Source: Aurelia coerulea
Lineage: Eukaryota > Cnidaria > Scyphozoa > Semaeostomeae > Ulmaridae
Direction: 5' to 3'
Assembly: GCA_039566865.1 (NCBI GenBank)
Contig: CM076945.1
Span: 6,499,501 to 6,563,500, forward strand
Length of the DNA stretch: 64,000 nucleotides
This document shows, in pieces, positions 1 to 11,736 of the stretch. The position numbers were made by a program, and so were the translations under genes. Position 1 is the stretch's first letter. The number at the start of each line of letters is the position of its first letter. The notes beneath the pieces are model-generated. The model searched no databases and was not told the DNA's origin. It saw only the letters and a list, made by a program, of their open reading frames with translations.

Positions 1-675
1 ATGAAATGAAAGCTTTCAGAAGATGCTACCTGTGCATAAGACTTCACACCAAACAGACAATCCTGTACTTTACGCATGGTTAATTCTCCGAAGCTAGCTA
101 AGCTATTTGTTCCATCGTTGAATTACAATGCGTTGTTTACTTTATCGCCAGATATTGAGTATTTTTGCTTCTAAAGTACTTTGATATACATTTGCAGACC
201 CTTTATGTTATCTTAAACATTTGATCCCTATACTGTTTTCCACGAGGCGGAATTTTTCGCAGATAATGCACGAAGTTTCTCTGATAATCAAATGCTCATA
301 CTCAATACCATAGAAATTATTTCTTTGCTCAATACCGACTGGGCCTAGCCTCCATGCCAACATGCCAAGGAATACGCCAAAGAAAAAAGTGACGCCAGAA
401 AATAAAAGTTACTTTCAATTTAATCAAATTTCAACAAATTGTTGTTGTTTGTTGACTGATTTTACGACAATGCTCCACACATTTCGTTTCCAAGGTAACT
501 GGACTTGAAATGCGATTGTCAGATAAATCAGCATATAAGTTATGCGATTTTTTCCTTTTTGGTCAGTCAGTTGCATAAAGTACCGGGATTTTAGGAATAG
601 ATAGGTTACTTATCATTTCAGGGAGCCTGACAGGAACCTTTTCTCCGAAATACCCCACCGCATTCCCTCCCATCG
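1..675. other. Non-coding flank, nothing recognised
   Basis: AT-rich sequence with no open frame of interest, no RNA gene that I recognise and no clear repeat boundary until the C/G-run element that starts at 676. Probably intergenic or intronic. Confidence 0.4.
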
Positions 676-968
676 CCCCGGGGGGGGGTACATGACTTGA
701 GGATGGACGGGGGTCTGCCGCCCGGTTTTCAGAAAGCTACCCTCTTCTAATTACCTAAACTTGCTTTTGATACCCACTTTTATGATGAATTTTGGCGGAA
801 AACTGCCCATTTTGACAATTTTTTGCGAATTTCAGCAAAACCCCACCCATGTTTATGGAAAATCTGCCGAAAAAGGACCCTTGTTTAGAGAATTTTGGGC
901 CCAAAAACCCACCCATATTGGCGGCACATACCCGTACCCTAAATATGTTATGTACCCCCCCCCCCGGG
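676..968. mobile_element. Short TIR element with C/G-run ends and 7-bp duplication
   Basis: The left end reads CCCCGGGGGGGGGTACAT and the right end, reversed, reads CCCGGG followed by more G and then GTACAT, so the termini are inverted copies. The sequence cccatcg is present directly outside both ends (669-675 and 969-975), which is the expected footprint of insertion. There is no transposase. The open frames inside are short and unconvincing. Non-autonomous DNA transposon; superfamily not determined. Confidence 0.65.
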
Positions 969-975
969 CCCATCG

Positions 976-1989
976 CAAGCCTGAGACTTCAAACTCGAAA
1001 CTGGGATGTACATCTTGACCAGGAAGCACAATTCAATGCAATATATATCATCATATTGCTTTACCCGTAACCACCACCCGAAACTAGAGTCCACCTTTGC
1101 AAGATAAGAGGCACAAAAGTCTTTTGTCGTTGGAGATATTGCATTTTTGAAATTTTGCAACCTTGTGTAGTGGAATTGACGTGCAGCCCATGAACACAAA
1201 GACTAAGATGTATCTTTAGTTTTCCTTAAATGCATCAAAACACAACGAAATTCATGTCAATCAGTTGTTTGGTCCCCTTTCAACTTGAATCCCAACAAAC
1301 AAGGGTAAAATACGCTCACCAACATCATTCACGCCGTCATCGATTGGGCTTGGGTCGCCAGACAGAGACTAGGCCTATCGTACGTCACTTTCTTGGAATG
1401 CGCGCTCTCTCTCTCGTTGCTCTTTTCTCGTCCGTCTTGTGCTCTTCCAAACAACAACTCTCTCCTGTCATAGGAATAGCTCCTGGGAAAACGAATCGGC
1501 AAACGCCAGCTAAACGTCACCAGGGATGAAACGTTCTGGCGGTCTCCTGAGTCTCGATGACTTCCTTACAGACTTCCTTTGAGATTCGTGAACACCTTGT
1601 TCCAGGTACAAAGTTTAGAGTTGAGACCAATTTTCACATTCATATCTGTCTTTCCTTCGAAAGTATGGGGACATAAAGAATTTCAATTCTTAAGGGCTTT
1701 GACCGTGAAATCAGAGTTTAAAAATCTTAAACAACTAAATATTTCTTTTGAAAAATTGTCACTCCTTCAAAAAAGCATACGAGAACGAGATTTTTCTGAA
1801 CAATTAATTTTTGATAGATTTCTATTGAAAGCAAAGGATTTTTCCCAAAGGTGTACGAGATTTTTGCAAGTGAAATCCCCCTTGGGGCATTGGATGTCTA
1901 TTATCACAAGCACAAGGTCTGTTTTTAGGAGGCCAGAGTCCTTTGACCTTTGGTCGTTGTTATATGCAACCGGGCATCCTTCATACCAT
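976..1989. other. Non-coding, one possible diverged repeat copy
   Basis: No recognisable gene. An open frame of 150 codons at 1579-2031 runs into the next transposon and resembles no protein I know. Within 1760-1890 there are phrases such as 'acgagatttttct' and 'aaaggatttttcccaaagg' that loosely match the repeat shared by 9450-9672 and 14042-14270, so this may be an old copy of that element. Confidence 0.3.
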
Positions 1990-1998
1990 ACCATACAC

Positions 1999-2447
1999 CC
2001 GGGGGGGGGGGGTACTCCCATTATGGCCTAACAGGGGGTCCAGTCAGTTTGAGGGTCTTACGAAATGGCTACCAAATGGCCCTATTTATTTGTCAAAAGC
2101 ATACTACCAATTGGGGTAATTCCTAGATTCCTGGCCAGTTACAAGATTTCAACTCAGTAGGCTCCTCCGTATGGCAATATGGTCGTTGCAGCAATTATCT
2201 TCAATGAATTTTGATGTTTTCTTGCTTTGTTCATTCAGTTTTTACAATAGAACATTTTGAAAAACTGCAGAAAATTTTCACTACTAGATTCTACCAAATG
2301 GCCCAATTTTAGATCCAGGAACTACCATTTGAGGGTTTCTGTAAAAAGATACTACCATTTGAGGGTATTTTTCAAAATTTTTGCTTTGGCCCTCTTTAAC
2401 CCTGACTGGACCTCCCTGTCAACGCACAATTGGAGTACCCCCCCGGG
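1999..2447. mobile_element. TIR element with C/G-run ends and 8-9-bp duplication
   Basis: The ends are inverted copies over roughly 50 bp: the left end has a G run, then gtactccc, and later aggggGtccagtcag; the reversed right end has a G run, gtactcc and later agggaggtccagtcag. The 9-mer accatacac flanks both sides (1990-1998 and 2448-2456); one base is ambiguous, so the duplication is 8 or 9 bp. There is no transposase, so this is a non-autonomous element. It shares the style of terminus (a C/G run followed by gtac) with the element at 676-968. Confidence 0.75.
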
Positions 2448-2456
2448 ACCATACAC

Positions 2457-3166
2457 TACCCCTTGTTGGTCTTTGACCGTTGGCCATTTTCCTTCGTGAA
2501 GAATTTCCTCGCGAAAATTGCCAGCCCAGCCAAAGAGACAAAAATTGAAGGAAACAATGCATATGAATCATATGATATCCAGTCAAAATGTGTGAGATGA
2601 ATGTGCAATATGGGAAAGCGAGCAAGCGTGATGTCGTCTGGAGCCCACGGATTGCACGTCTTGCAGTTTTTCGGTTTGTCATGTGATCAAAGTAGCCTGT
2701 GTGCACACTCTGTAAGAAAAATTGAAAAGAGGGAAAAGGAAAGAAGTAGAGTCTGCGCAACTGAGCCACTTTTCTTGTTCAATGCCATCAGAATTTTTTT
2801 CAACTGCTCTCCCCTTCGATGAATGAAAATAAAATCGATAAAGATCTTTATTGTATATTCCAGAAGTTTGTGCTCATTAGCTCTATCCAAAGAAATCAGG
2901 GTCATAGAGACGCAGCAATGCGCACGAAGTTAGATCCAGCGTAAATAAGGTAAATAAAGCAGTAACTAAGGTCAGAACAATAGGGCATACAGTAAAAACC
3001 GGACCTAGGACCCTAGGACCCTACGACCATTAAGTACCAATGTATGATCATCATATGATACCACCATTTCTGCTGTTTTTATTACATCAGATGAGGTCAA
3101 GAGTACATGAAGAGAATTTTTTCAATGCTGAGTGCCATGTGTGAATTTATTACATGGAAAGGAAGA
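2457..3166. other. Non-coding; short ctaggaccc tandem
   Basis: No gene recognised. At about 3001-3029 a short tandem of 'ctaggacc' and 'ctacgacc' type occurs. Small open frames on both strands (for example 2419-2769 minus) have no recognisable domains. Confidence 0.3.
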
Positions 3167-3898
3167 TGATTCTTTACGGAGGAATGATGCCATTATTGCT
3201 CTCTGTTCTAAATCATCAATGATATGCCAAGATTCTTTATTATCCACATTGGATCCGAAATTTTGAAAATCTTGAGTTTTTCTTCATCATTTGGAATTTG
3301 GTACCAAGCTACCTTACATTGTTCCTTTTGTTTGTTAAAGTATCATAATTGTAAGTGCCATCAAAAGTAGGGACCAGATGACCTTGTGTTCTTTCCTGCT
3401 TTGGACCGCACAGTAACAAGTAATCTTTTGTGTTTTAATGGTTTTGATGATGATATAAAAAAAAGATTCTTCATTATTTCGGACAAAGTTTTTGCACGAT
3501 CCGGGTTGACCTGCCTTCACATGCTTCCAAACGAATAGTTCTTTTTTCTTCAGCTGTTCACAAGGGAACTGGGTAGAGTTTGAATTGTTCATGCAGTTTA
3601 GAAAGGATTTACAACAAAAAGAAAGTTATTCGAACTCTTATGTGATTTGGCAGGTAATTGTTTTTCGTAAGTAAAAGAAATATTTCAACTTCAGAAGGTC
3701 GCTTGGAATTTTCTATTTTTTTAAGGTTTAGGTTCCTTCATAAAAGAAACCATAGAAACCAAATCAGGTTTCTAAGAAACTTTTTGAAGTTGACTCTTTC
3801 AAAGAAGAATACCACGTCAATGAAGCAAAGCGGCAATAGAATTTCATTGAAATTTGAACAGAGAGAAATAATGGCATCATTCCACCATAAAGAACCAT
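3167..3898. mobile_element. TIR element, arms about 50 bp
   Basis: The left arm (about 3167-3215) contains 'ggaatgatgccattattg' followed by 'ctctctgttc'. The right arm (about 3850-3898) carries the same text in reverse complement, 'caataatggcatcattcc' type, with few mismatches. The arms lie about 700 bp apart and no open frame in between looks like a transposase. I could not fix a target-site duplication, so the outer ends are approximate. Confidence 0.5.
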
Positions 3899-4023
3899 TT
3901 GTTTTCTTCAGTATGTTTTCAATTTTTCAATTTTCAATTTTCATGATAATAACTTGCTACACTTTTACAGGAGCGTCGTTATACTTTAACATAAAATAGA
4001 ATAAAATAAAAGAAGCTAATTAT

Positions 4024-4058
4024 AACAGCAACAGCAACAACAGCAACGAAAGAACTAA
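4024..4058. repeat. cagcaa-type simple repeat
   Basis: An imperfect run of cagcaacagcaacaacagca. A second short tandem, tctcttcac repeated about three times, lies at 4146-4172. Confidence 0.7.
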
Positions 4059-4216
4059 TCCAAATATGTAGTAACAGAAATACAGCAATAAATTAAATAT
4101 GAATATAAAATGAATAAATCTAATTTCGACTGTGCATGGTGCTAACTCTCTTCACTCTCTTCACTCTCTTCAGTATGAACACCATGGAGATAGGAATGCA
4201 CGCAGGCTAGGAAATT

Positions 4217-5616
4217 TTGGGTTGCCAACTTGGCTTTTTTTAAGCCAAATTTCTTGATTTTTGCTTTCTTTAAAGAGTGTTTGGCTTTGGAAAACCGGTT
4301 GGCTTTTTGGCATAATTTTGGCCTTTTTTAGCTTGCAGTCAAATATTCTTATATTTAACCCTAATCCATATGGGCTTTTTTCGAGCTACCATTTATGGGG
4401 GGGGGGGTGCTTTCCACCCCCCCCCCTCTGAAAACTGCCTTAGACGCATTCGAATTCAATAAAACTTGGCACAGCTATAGAACAGGTAATTTGCAGCTTG
4501 TAGCGTAATTTGGGTGTGGCTGCCACGCCTTGTGACGTCACAGTGACGTCACAAAGCTAAAAATCTGTGAAAATCAGGCTTCCAAGTTGAATTCAAGTTT
4601 AATGAAGATTTTGCATAAACTTTATGCAGTTTTTCGTTCAGTTTGTCAACAAAAATGGTGATAAAATATTGTTTTATTGAAAATAACGATTTTGGAGTGA
4701 TATTTTGGCAGAAATTAGCCGATTGAAATGACGTCATTTGTGCAATTTATTTATTCTATGTAAAAAGAGACCAAAAAAACCTGCAAAATGATGATTATCC
4801 ATGAAAAATGTATCATTAGAGTGTTTTTCATTGAAAAAGTTCGAAAAAACTTGAAAAAATTGCTAATTAGTCCAAAATGGCGGCCAAAATGACGTCATTA
4901 TAAAAAATGCTGACATCATCAAATTCCAGAAATTCCGATATCAAATTGAAGCTCTTTGTTTGCTGATTCATTTGATGTATAATACTTGATAATTCAATCA
5001 AATAATTCCATTTAAATACTTGAAAACAATGATTTTGCAGTTACCTCCTACCAAATATGGGCATGTCACGTGACCTGTGAGTCCTATTGTTCAAAAATTT
5101 TTCCACCAAAATGTGGCTAATAGATAATTAGTAAAAGTCAGGGAGGCTGGGGGACATAGCAAATGTCGTTTAAAAACGCGGCAAATAAAACCTTGAGGGG
5201 GGGTGGAATCCACCCCCCCCATGTGGATTAGGGTTAAGCTTTGAATTCCATTATCTCCAGTGAAATTCTTCAGACAATTCATAGAAGATTTAAATATAAT
5301 ATGTGCTGGGTCACCTCATCTTGTTATATTTTGGAAACAAGCATGTCATTTCATATATCATTCGATCTCATGGCGCACTAAAAAGGACAACTCTGTCATC
5401 TGTGCATCTTCCAAAGAATCGTGTGTTGAGAGAAACAGCCCTCAACAATGAAGGTTTTTATTTTTTCTTTAATTTATGCTTTTTCGAATTTTCCTTGGCT
5501 TTTTTGGCTTTTTAGGCTTTTTATTGGCGTTTTTCAGCAGGAAATAATTTAGCTTATTTTGGCTTTTTTCTGTCCTGCGTTTGGCTTAAAACTTGCGCAT
5601 GCACCTGGCAACCCTG
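4217..5616. mobile_element. Older 'cagggttgcca' TIR element, split by a later insertion
   Basis: The left part reads gggttgccaacttggctttt and the right end, reversed, reads cagggttgccaggtgc. Both flanks are rich in 'ggcttttttaagccaaa'-like sequence, the same composition as the separate element at 10460-10966. The TTAA-flanked element at 4359-5233 sits inside it, so this copy is the older of the two. The left terminus is eroded and I found no clear target-site duplication. Confidence 0.45.
4359..5233. mobile_element. TTAA-flanked piggyBac/Kolobok-like non-autonomous element
   Basis: TTAA occurs immediately outside both ends (4355-4358 and 5234-5237). The left end reads CCCTAATCCATATGGG and the reversed right end CCCTAATCCACATGGG. 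Next to each terminus is a small G-run/C-run hairpin (ggggggtgctttccaccccc on the left, gggggtggaatccaccccc on the right). TTAA duplication is the hallmark of piggyBac and Kolobok transposases, and CCC-starting ends fit piggyBac best. There is no transposase frame, so it would move only in trans. The interior has several tgacgtcat-like motifs. Confidence 0.7.
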
Positions 5617-5642
5617 GATGAGCTATGAAAAGGGATGGAAAC

Positions 5643-5812
5643 CAGAGACGTAGGAGCCGGGGGGGGCACTGGGGGCACGTGCCCCCCCCAAGATTTTGAA
5701 ATAAACAAAGAAGTGCCCTTTTTATTTTCAGGAAATGCCCCTTTAGCGTAATGGAAAAAGTGCCTTTGAAGTGTCGTGCCCCTCCAGGCTTGAGATGCTT
5801 CCTACGTCCCTG
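5643..5812. mobile_element. hAT-like MITE, 170 bp
   Basis: The ends read CAGAGACGTAGGA and, reversed on the right, CAGGGACGTAGGA. An exact 8-bp duplication, atggaaac, flanks the element (5635-5642 and 5813-5820). An 8-bp duplication together with CAG-starting ends is the hAT signature. The interior contains the palindrome gggggcacgtgccccc. Non-autonomous. Confidence 0.8.
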
Positions 5813-5820
5813 ATGGAAAC

Positions 5821-7734
5821 GTTTCATCGATGAAAACACTGTAACATATGAAACCTTCCTTTCCATGTAATGAATTCACACAGAGCACTGGGCATAGAGA
5901 AAGCTCTCTAAATCTACCGGGTGTCCAAAAAAAAACGCAACGGATTTGATCGGGACTAGCGACAAGAATTTTGGTCCAATCAATCCATAGTGATTTCTTA
6001 TATAATCCTCGATAGCTAACTTGAAGATAGATACCTTGTTTGATGATATTGGTGCATGGAAAGTTGGAATATTAATTTTGAAAGTTCAAATTTGTCTGAA
6101 CCTCCAAACCAGAGCTTGTGGCTTCTATAGGAGAATAAAGCCTCATTCTGAGGAAAATATTTGAATAGAAATTCAATCAAATTCATCAATTTTGTCCTGA
6201 AAAGACCTTTTTTTGCTTCGAAAGTTTCGAAAAGTTAGCATTGCATCCGTCTCATAAAAGAAAGAAATCCGCGAAGTAGTTTGTTTTGGTGTGAAAAATT
6301 AATTAATTCCTCTTTCTTTGAATTATTACGAAACAAGAAATCAAATATACCCAAGGGAAATTACCCATGGATAAAATCCTTGAAAATGCTCATTCGTGCT
6401 GGCATAGGCATCATTCGTCGTACATAGCCGATTGCTCGTGGCCCATGGTCGAAACCGCCAAAGCCTCATTTTCACGGACCAATCAGACGGCTAAATAGCA
6501 AAGGAGACAAAAGAAACCCGTGAAGATTTTTCTAAATTTTACCTACCTTCATAAAACGCAACCAGGACAAAAAACGGCTTGAGATTTCCCGATTTTTTTA
6601 AAGCAATCTTCTCTCCAGATGTTTGGGAGTACAAGTTTGTATGCCGGTTAAAATATCTCCAGGATTGGCGGAGTTATGGCCACAAACAAACCGATAAGAT
6701 TGAGGACTTTTGGATTAAAATTCTAAAAAATTTTGGATTAATTGAAGTAAAAGGATTGAGAATAATTGATACCATGTAACCATCTAAAATGAATGAGAAT
6801 TGCACTGTTGTTTTCTGCAAAGACATTTTCAAGTGCTTCACACAGACAAAGGAATGGGGTGTCAAAAAATATCAGGTTTGCCGGTTGATTAGATTCGCTA
6901 TGCAATTTGGTATTGTTTGCACCAACTTATTTAGAAGTAGTATTTGTTGCCACAAAGGGCAATTTGCAAGAAGTATTTGTTGCCACAATGCGATTGGCAA
7001 GAAGTATTCACCGCAATGGGTGATTCATTTGATCTTTCCACAAGGGGGGGGGGGGGAAGTCATCAGTATTATGCAATCTGATAGCTATTGGTTGCCTCAA
7101 CGGGCATTTCACACGTATTTGAGTTACACGTTTGCGTTTGCGTTTGCGTTGAAACAAGCGCTCCTCCGTGAAAGTTAGCAATTTTGGTACGCAGTTTCGG
7201 AGAGCCACATAATCCACGATTTGTTATGGACTGATCTATATGACAGCTTCCGCCACCGCTGCGTGGGGCTGCGCTGCAATAATACAATACAACACAGCTC
7301 ATTTGGCTCTGACACATTTTGCCCCACTCCCCAAGTGTTTTAGCGGTTTTAGCATGACAGGCTGTAAATCAGTTACATGCACCATATTAATGCACGCATC
7401 ATTTTTGTAAGAAACTAAGAATAGGAGCCACTGATGAAAGTTCTGAAAATTATGAGATATTAGCTCCGTTGCTAGGAATTGGAAAATCGTTAAGATTTGT
7501 CGGACCCCTTCCCTCTACTTTTTTATCTCACAACAGAAGCACATTCTTGAAAACAATGCTGCACCCTTTGCCATGTTTCCCATAGCAACGAAGCACTTCG
7601 GGTAGTTTTCGCTCGCTGAACGAGAACTTTGTGCATCAGTTTGGGCATCATTTGAAGCAATATTTATACGAATTCTAGTCGAATACACTGTCAAACTCAT
7701 ACTCAAGGTATTTGCAATAAAAGATACAAGACCA
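5821..7734. other. Non-coding; small tandem repeats
   Basis: No gene recognised. At 6937-7009 a unit of about 34 bp containing 'agtatttgttgccacaa' is repeated about two and a half times. At 7127-7151 the hexamer tttgcg is repeated. A G run occurs at about 7043. Open frames here are short, and their apparent Lys/Arg runs come from the hexamer. Confidence 0.35.
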
Positions 7735-7735
7735 T

Positions 7736-7785
7736 AGTGCCATTGGGCCATAGGGCCATAGGGCCATAAGGCCAGGGCCAGGGCC
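7736..7785. repeat. gggccata tandem repeat
   Basis: Consecutive imperfect copies of gggccata and gggccag form a short minisatellite of about 50 bp. Confidence 0.7.
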
Positions 7786-8190
7786 ATTGATTGGTAAAAC
7801 CCCACAAAGGATCATATGGTTAGCAGTCTGCAGAATCATTGCACTCATAATTTCAATCCTTTGTCAAACGTTTCCTCATTCCAGATATACAATAACGGTG
7901 TTTGCTTTGAAATACCACTTTAGAAACTAACAAAGACGATTGAGTTTCCCAAAACCAATCAAATTTGGTTCCTTGAGCCCTGGGAACCTGTGAACAGGAC
8001 AAGTGGATCGGTTATGCAGACTCTACTTTACTCTCTCGTTCCTATCCTGTCCTTGTGCACGTTTTCATTTGCTTATATGATAACTCATTGGCATAAGCAT
8101 ACGAGCCAAGGAGCTGGGTGCAGTGCAGCAGCCTCCAAATTTGAAAATTTTCCAACAATCAGCTTCTGTTGGGCAAACATAATGCAAACA

Positions 8191-8316
8191 AGCCCCAATC
8201 CATGAAGGTATGGAAGTGAACGGAGTGGAATTGATTGACTGATGTGAAGAAACAAGAAACCATGATTTTGCAAATGTCCTGCTGACAAGTTGTACTGAAT
8301 GCGCTGAAACTCAAAT
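8191..8316 (+). repeat. Direct duplication, copy 1 of 2
   Basis: About 126 bp starting agccccaatccatgaaggta is repeated in the same orientation at 8849-8975 with only a few mismatches. It encodes nothing recognisable and probably belongs to an uncharacterised dispersed repeat. Confidence 0.75.
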
Positions 8317-8509
8317 TCAGATCGCTCCGTGTGCAAATTTATTCGGCATTGATTTATGTCAAATTGGTTTAGAGTTAGACGTTCGGTGAGCTGTGGAATG
8401 AAAAGTGCACGACCGATGATCAAAACTAAGCTGCTAGAAACCAGAAGCTTTTTCACTTTTCAAATTGAAAGTGATGAATAGATTATAGAATTATATTTCT
8501 AGCAAAGAG

Positions 8510-8720
8510 CTCAGTAGGCTAAAGATTTTACGATATGATGGTGGCAAGAAGAAATATTTCGCTTTTCTGGTTTAAGATTTTGAAATTTGAAGACGTCCTA
8601 GGCTCAAAAATAATAAATGCCGCTATTTTGAAACTAATCAAGATATCAAAAGATTTCCACGGCAGTTAATTCAAAGAAAAATTTTACACCCACACCACCA
8701 ATGTATTGTCAATTCAATAA
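8510..8720. repeat. Partial copy of the MULE-like repeat family
   Basis: The text 'ctaatcaagatatcaaaaga' followed by 'tttccacggcag' recurs in the element at 17702-18193, and 'ttctggtttaagatttt' resembles both 13755 and 18010. Only an internal and right-hand portion is recognisable here, so this is a truncated relic. Confidence 0.45.
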
Positions 8721-8848
8721 AATGAAATTTTAGAATGTTTTTATGGACAACTGACATTGAATTTTCAAAGTTTCGAAGCCAAAGAAGGCATGAAAATTTT
8801 ACTGTGAAATTTATAGATCAATGGTATGGATGCAGTCTAGCAATGCCT

Positions 8849-8975
8849 AGCCCCAATTCATGAAGGTATGGAAGTGAACGGAGTGGAATTGATTGACTGA
8901 TTTGAAAAAACAAGAAACCATGATTTTGCAAATGTCCTGCTGACAAGTTGTACTGAATGCGCTGAAACTCAAATT
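8849..8975 (+). repeat. Direct duplication, copy 2 of 2
   Basis: Second copy of the segment at 8191-8316, about 530 bp downstream in the same orientation. Confidence 0.75.
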
Positions 8976-9382
8976 AAGGGCGATGCAATTTCTCCTTTCA
9001 CATCGTTTCACATGATGCCAAAAACATAAACAATCAAAAGACCCTTGAGGCGACTCACGGTGCCTTAGCAAAACTTTAACAGGAGATTAAAGTGAATGAA
9101 CGGCTCTAAATACCCAAAGGTTGTGAGATCAGTATCTCAATCTGCGGAAAAGTGCCCTACCTGATTAGATTTCTCATAACCTATTTAGATAACCTATTTT
9201 GATTTTAGTAATGTCTACTTCATTTCAATTTTGTTTTAAGATTATGCTTTTCCTAATTTTATTAAAAATGGTATTTCAGAATTTCAGAACCAAAAGAAAT
9301 AACTGTACAAATGATTGACTCAACGAAACGAAATATTGGTCTAGGGAACGGTCACATTTTCATTCAAAGTAGTCTGGGCAAG

Positions 9383-9808
9383 CATCGGCGTAGGGGGAGA
9401 TAAAATTTGGGGGGCAAAGAGGGCAAAGAAACTCTTTGCCTTCTAACAAAGAAGGCAAAGAGGTCTCATTGCTCAAAGCAAATGAACACAAATTTGGTTG
9501 ATAAACAAGGAGTTATTGCTGCGCTATCCACAAAAGCTTACAGTATTGCACCGGGGGGTGTATCACTCTTCCAAGAAAGACGTACGAGATTTTTTTAAAC
9601 AATAGGATCTTGTTTACGAATTTTTCTTGGGAGCGAGAAGATTTTTGCCAAAGGAGTATGGACTTTTTACAGTCCCGATAAAAAATCCATTGTCTAAGAA
9701 AATTTTGCCTGACTTAACGCGGATTTCTGCCCGATTATGGCTGATTTTTGCAAAATGTTTCGACGTTGGGGGGCTGCAGCCCCCCACCCCCTGTCTCCTA
9801 CGCCTATG
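9383..9808. mobile_element. hAT-like non-autonomous element, 426 bp
   Basis: The ends read CATCGGCGTAGG and, reversed on the right, CATAGGCGTAGG. The 8-mer tgggcaag is duplicated exactly at 9375-9382 and 9809-9816. The 8-bp duplication fits hAT. No transposase frame is present. Part of the interior (9450-9672) is also found at 14042-14270. Confidence 0.75.
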
Positions 9809-9816
9809 TGGGCAAG

Positions 9817-10459
9817 GGTTTTTCATCCTGACAACCCTTTGTTGTTTATATTAAACTAAATTTTCGCGAAACGATTCATCCTTTGATATTTCTGAGTTCA
9901 AACTAATAATTTTGAGATGTCTGCTCACTCGACTGGCTTTGAAATGAATCTTCTTCAAAATAGAGGGTATCATTTTTGTAGACATTGGTCTAGCCGAGGG
10001 TACCATTTTCGAAGAAGTTAGTCTAGTCTAGCCTACGGCTCGCGGCAGACCCCTACCAAAAAGTTTACCAAGAGCCCCCCCCCCTCCACCCCTCGTGCTC
10101 TACTTAGCCCCGTGAGCAACTTGCTGAGTGAACCCCGTTTCCTGTGATCACATAAAAATTGCGAAGCAATCAAACCATTACACATGCGAGGTGTTGACGA
10201 GAGCCTCTTACGCTAGTTGCTTAGCAACGATAAAACAAACAGCTGGTTGCCATTTGAAGTGTTGTGCTGTGCATTAGGTGTATTAGGCTAACAACGGCCA
10301 TGCTATGGAACGATTGTATGCCTTCTGTTCCCCTAGAATGTTGTTGCTATGGTTGTTGCTGTGGTGGGTTAGTTACGGTAGAGCTCTATTCAAAATGGAT
10401 CCGAATTCCGAGTGAAGAAATCTCTTCAAATTTGTCTCAATTTGTTTGTCCACACCATC
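9817..10459. other. Non-coding stretch
   Basis: No gene recognised. It has a C run at about 10075-10095 and unremarkable short open frames. Confidence 0.3.
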
Positions 10460-10966
10460 CAGGGTTGCCATATTGGCTTTTTTAAGCCAAATTTCACAAT
10501 TTTGGCATTTTTCAACCTGTCTGGCTTGGAAAATTTGAGTTTGGCTTTCTTCTTAAATTTGGCTTATTTTTGGCTTTTTTAGATTCATATTTTCCTTTCA
10601 CAAATTTCTTGTTTCTAAGTCTTTTTGGCTGTAATAAGGCACCATTTTAGCAAATTAGGCCCTCCCTGGATGCCATATTTAGTTCACCGACACAGGTAGG
10701 CTCATTTCAAAAGGTTCAGATGGTTCAGTTGCAGGGATTTTTGCAATGAGTCTACGACCACAGGTAAACACAAAAAATTGGCTTGTTTGGGCATGCTTGA
10801 TGAGGAAAGCCAATTATGTAATGAACAGTAAAAATTAGTGAGCATGCGCAGTAATGGAAACGATGATGTTATGCGTAAATTTCCGAATTTTGGCTTATTT
10901 TTCAGCCATCTGGCTTGTTTCTTAGCACTTTTGTCATATCTTTAGGATTAAAATCTGGCAACCCTG
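10460..10966. mobile_element. 'cagggttgcca' TIR element, about 507 bp
   Basis: The left end reads cagggttgccatattgg and the reversed right end cagggttgccagatttt. The interior is rich in 'ttggctttttt' and 'aagccaaattt'. This composition and these ends match the older element at 4217-5616, so two members of one family lie in the window. No matching 8-bp duplication was seen. Non-autonomous; hAT-like by its CAG-starting ends only. Confidence 0.55.
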
Positions 10967-11137
10967 AGTCCATACCATGGGCAATAAAGCACCGTTGATG
11001 TGGCCTATGTTATGATCAAAGTTGCATTTTTACTCACTGTGTTGTTAACGAACGAGACTTGGAGCAAATCTAATGTGGCTTACGAATGAAATACGTCAAA
11101 GGCGGGTGCCATATTGGTATTTCCTTACCATTTTGGA

Positions 11138-11556
11138 CAGGGCCGAAGCCAGTGGGGGGGGGCTGGGGGGCGGAGTGCCCTAGAAGGCCATTTGTCGGAA
11201 ATTTTACTCCAGCTGTCGAATTTTTGTTGCTGTTACAGACCCACATTTAGGAGATTTTACTGGGAAAATGATGCATAGAACATGAATTTATTGACTTTTG
11301 AGGTTAAATTTTGACATGGATTTTGAAGCTACAGCATTTTTCCTTCATATTGACCAATTTTGAAGGCTCTAACGTTGAAACTACAAAATAATTCCAAAAT
11401 CTAGTCATTAAAGGAGCACATCAGTTCTTTGGTGCATGTTTTAAAGTATGTTCCTAGTTGCTGTTGTTGTTGTTGATTTTAGAGCGTCGGAAAAGTTTGG
11501 TTCTTTGCCCCCCTCCCCCCTAAGAATTATTCCAATTAAGCCTGGTATCGGGCCTG
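11138..11556. mobile_element. hAT-like non-autonomous element, 419 bp
   Basis: The ends read CAGGGCCGAAGCCAG and, reversed on the right, CAGGCCCGATACCAGG. The 8-mer attttgga is duplicated exactly at 11130-11137 and 11557-11564. No transposase frame. G-rich left interior. Confidence 0.8.
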
Positions 11557-11736
11557 ATTTTGGATGTGCCTGGCAAATCCAATTAGATAGGGTAGATGTT
11601 TTTTGTAGCATGTTCGAAAACGCATGCTTTCAACTTTTCGCGGTCAGGCCCGTAGCAGCTATTGGGGCCGGTCGGGCCCGGGCCCCCCCCCCCCCCAATA
11701 ATTTCCAGAAGTTGAATTTTTTATTCTTCATAATAA

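Noticed and set aside
1579..2031. 150-codon plus-strand frame as a gene
   Set aside because: No recognisable domain, low-complexity basic/aromatic composition, and it runs into a transposon end. Probably chance within repeat sequence.
6789..7178. 129-codon frame with Arg/Lys-rich complement as a gene
   Set aside because: It crosses a G run and a tttgcg hexamer repeat, which explain its apparent composition.
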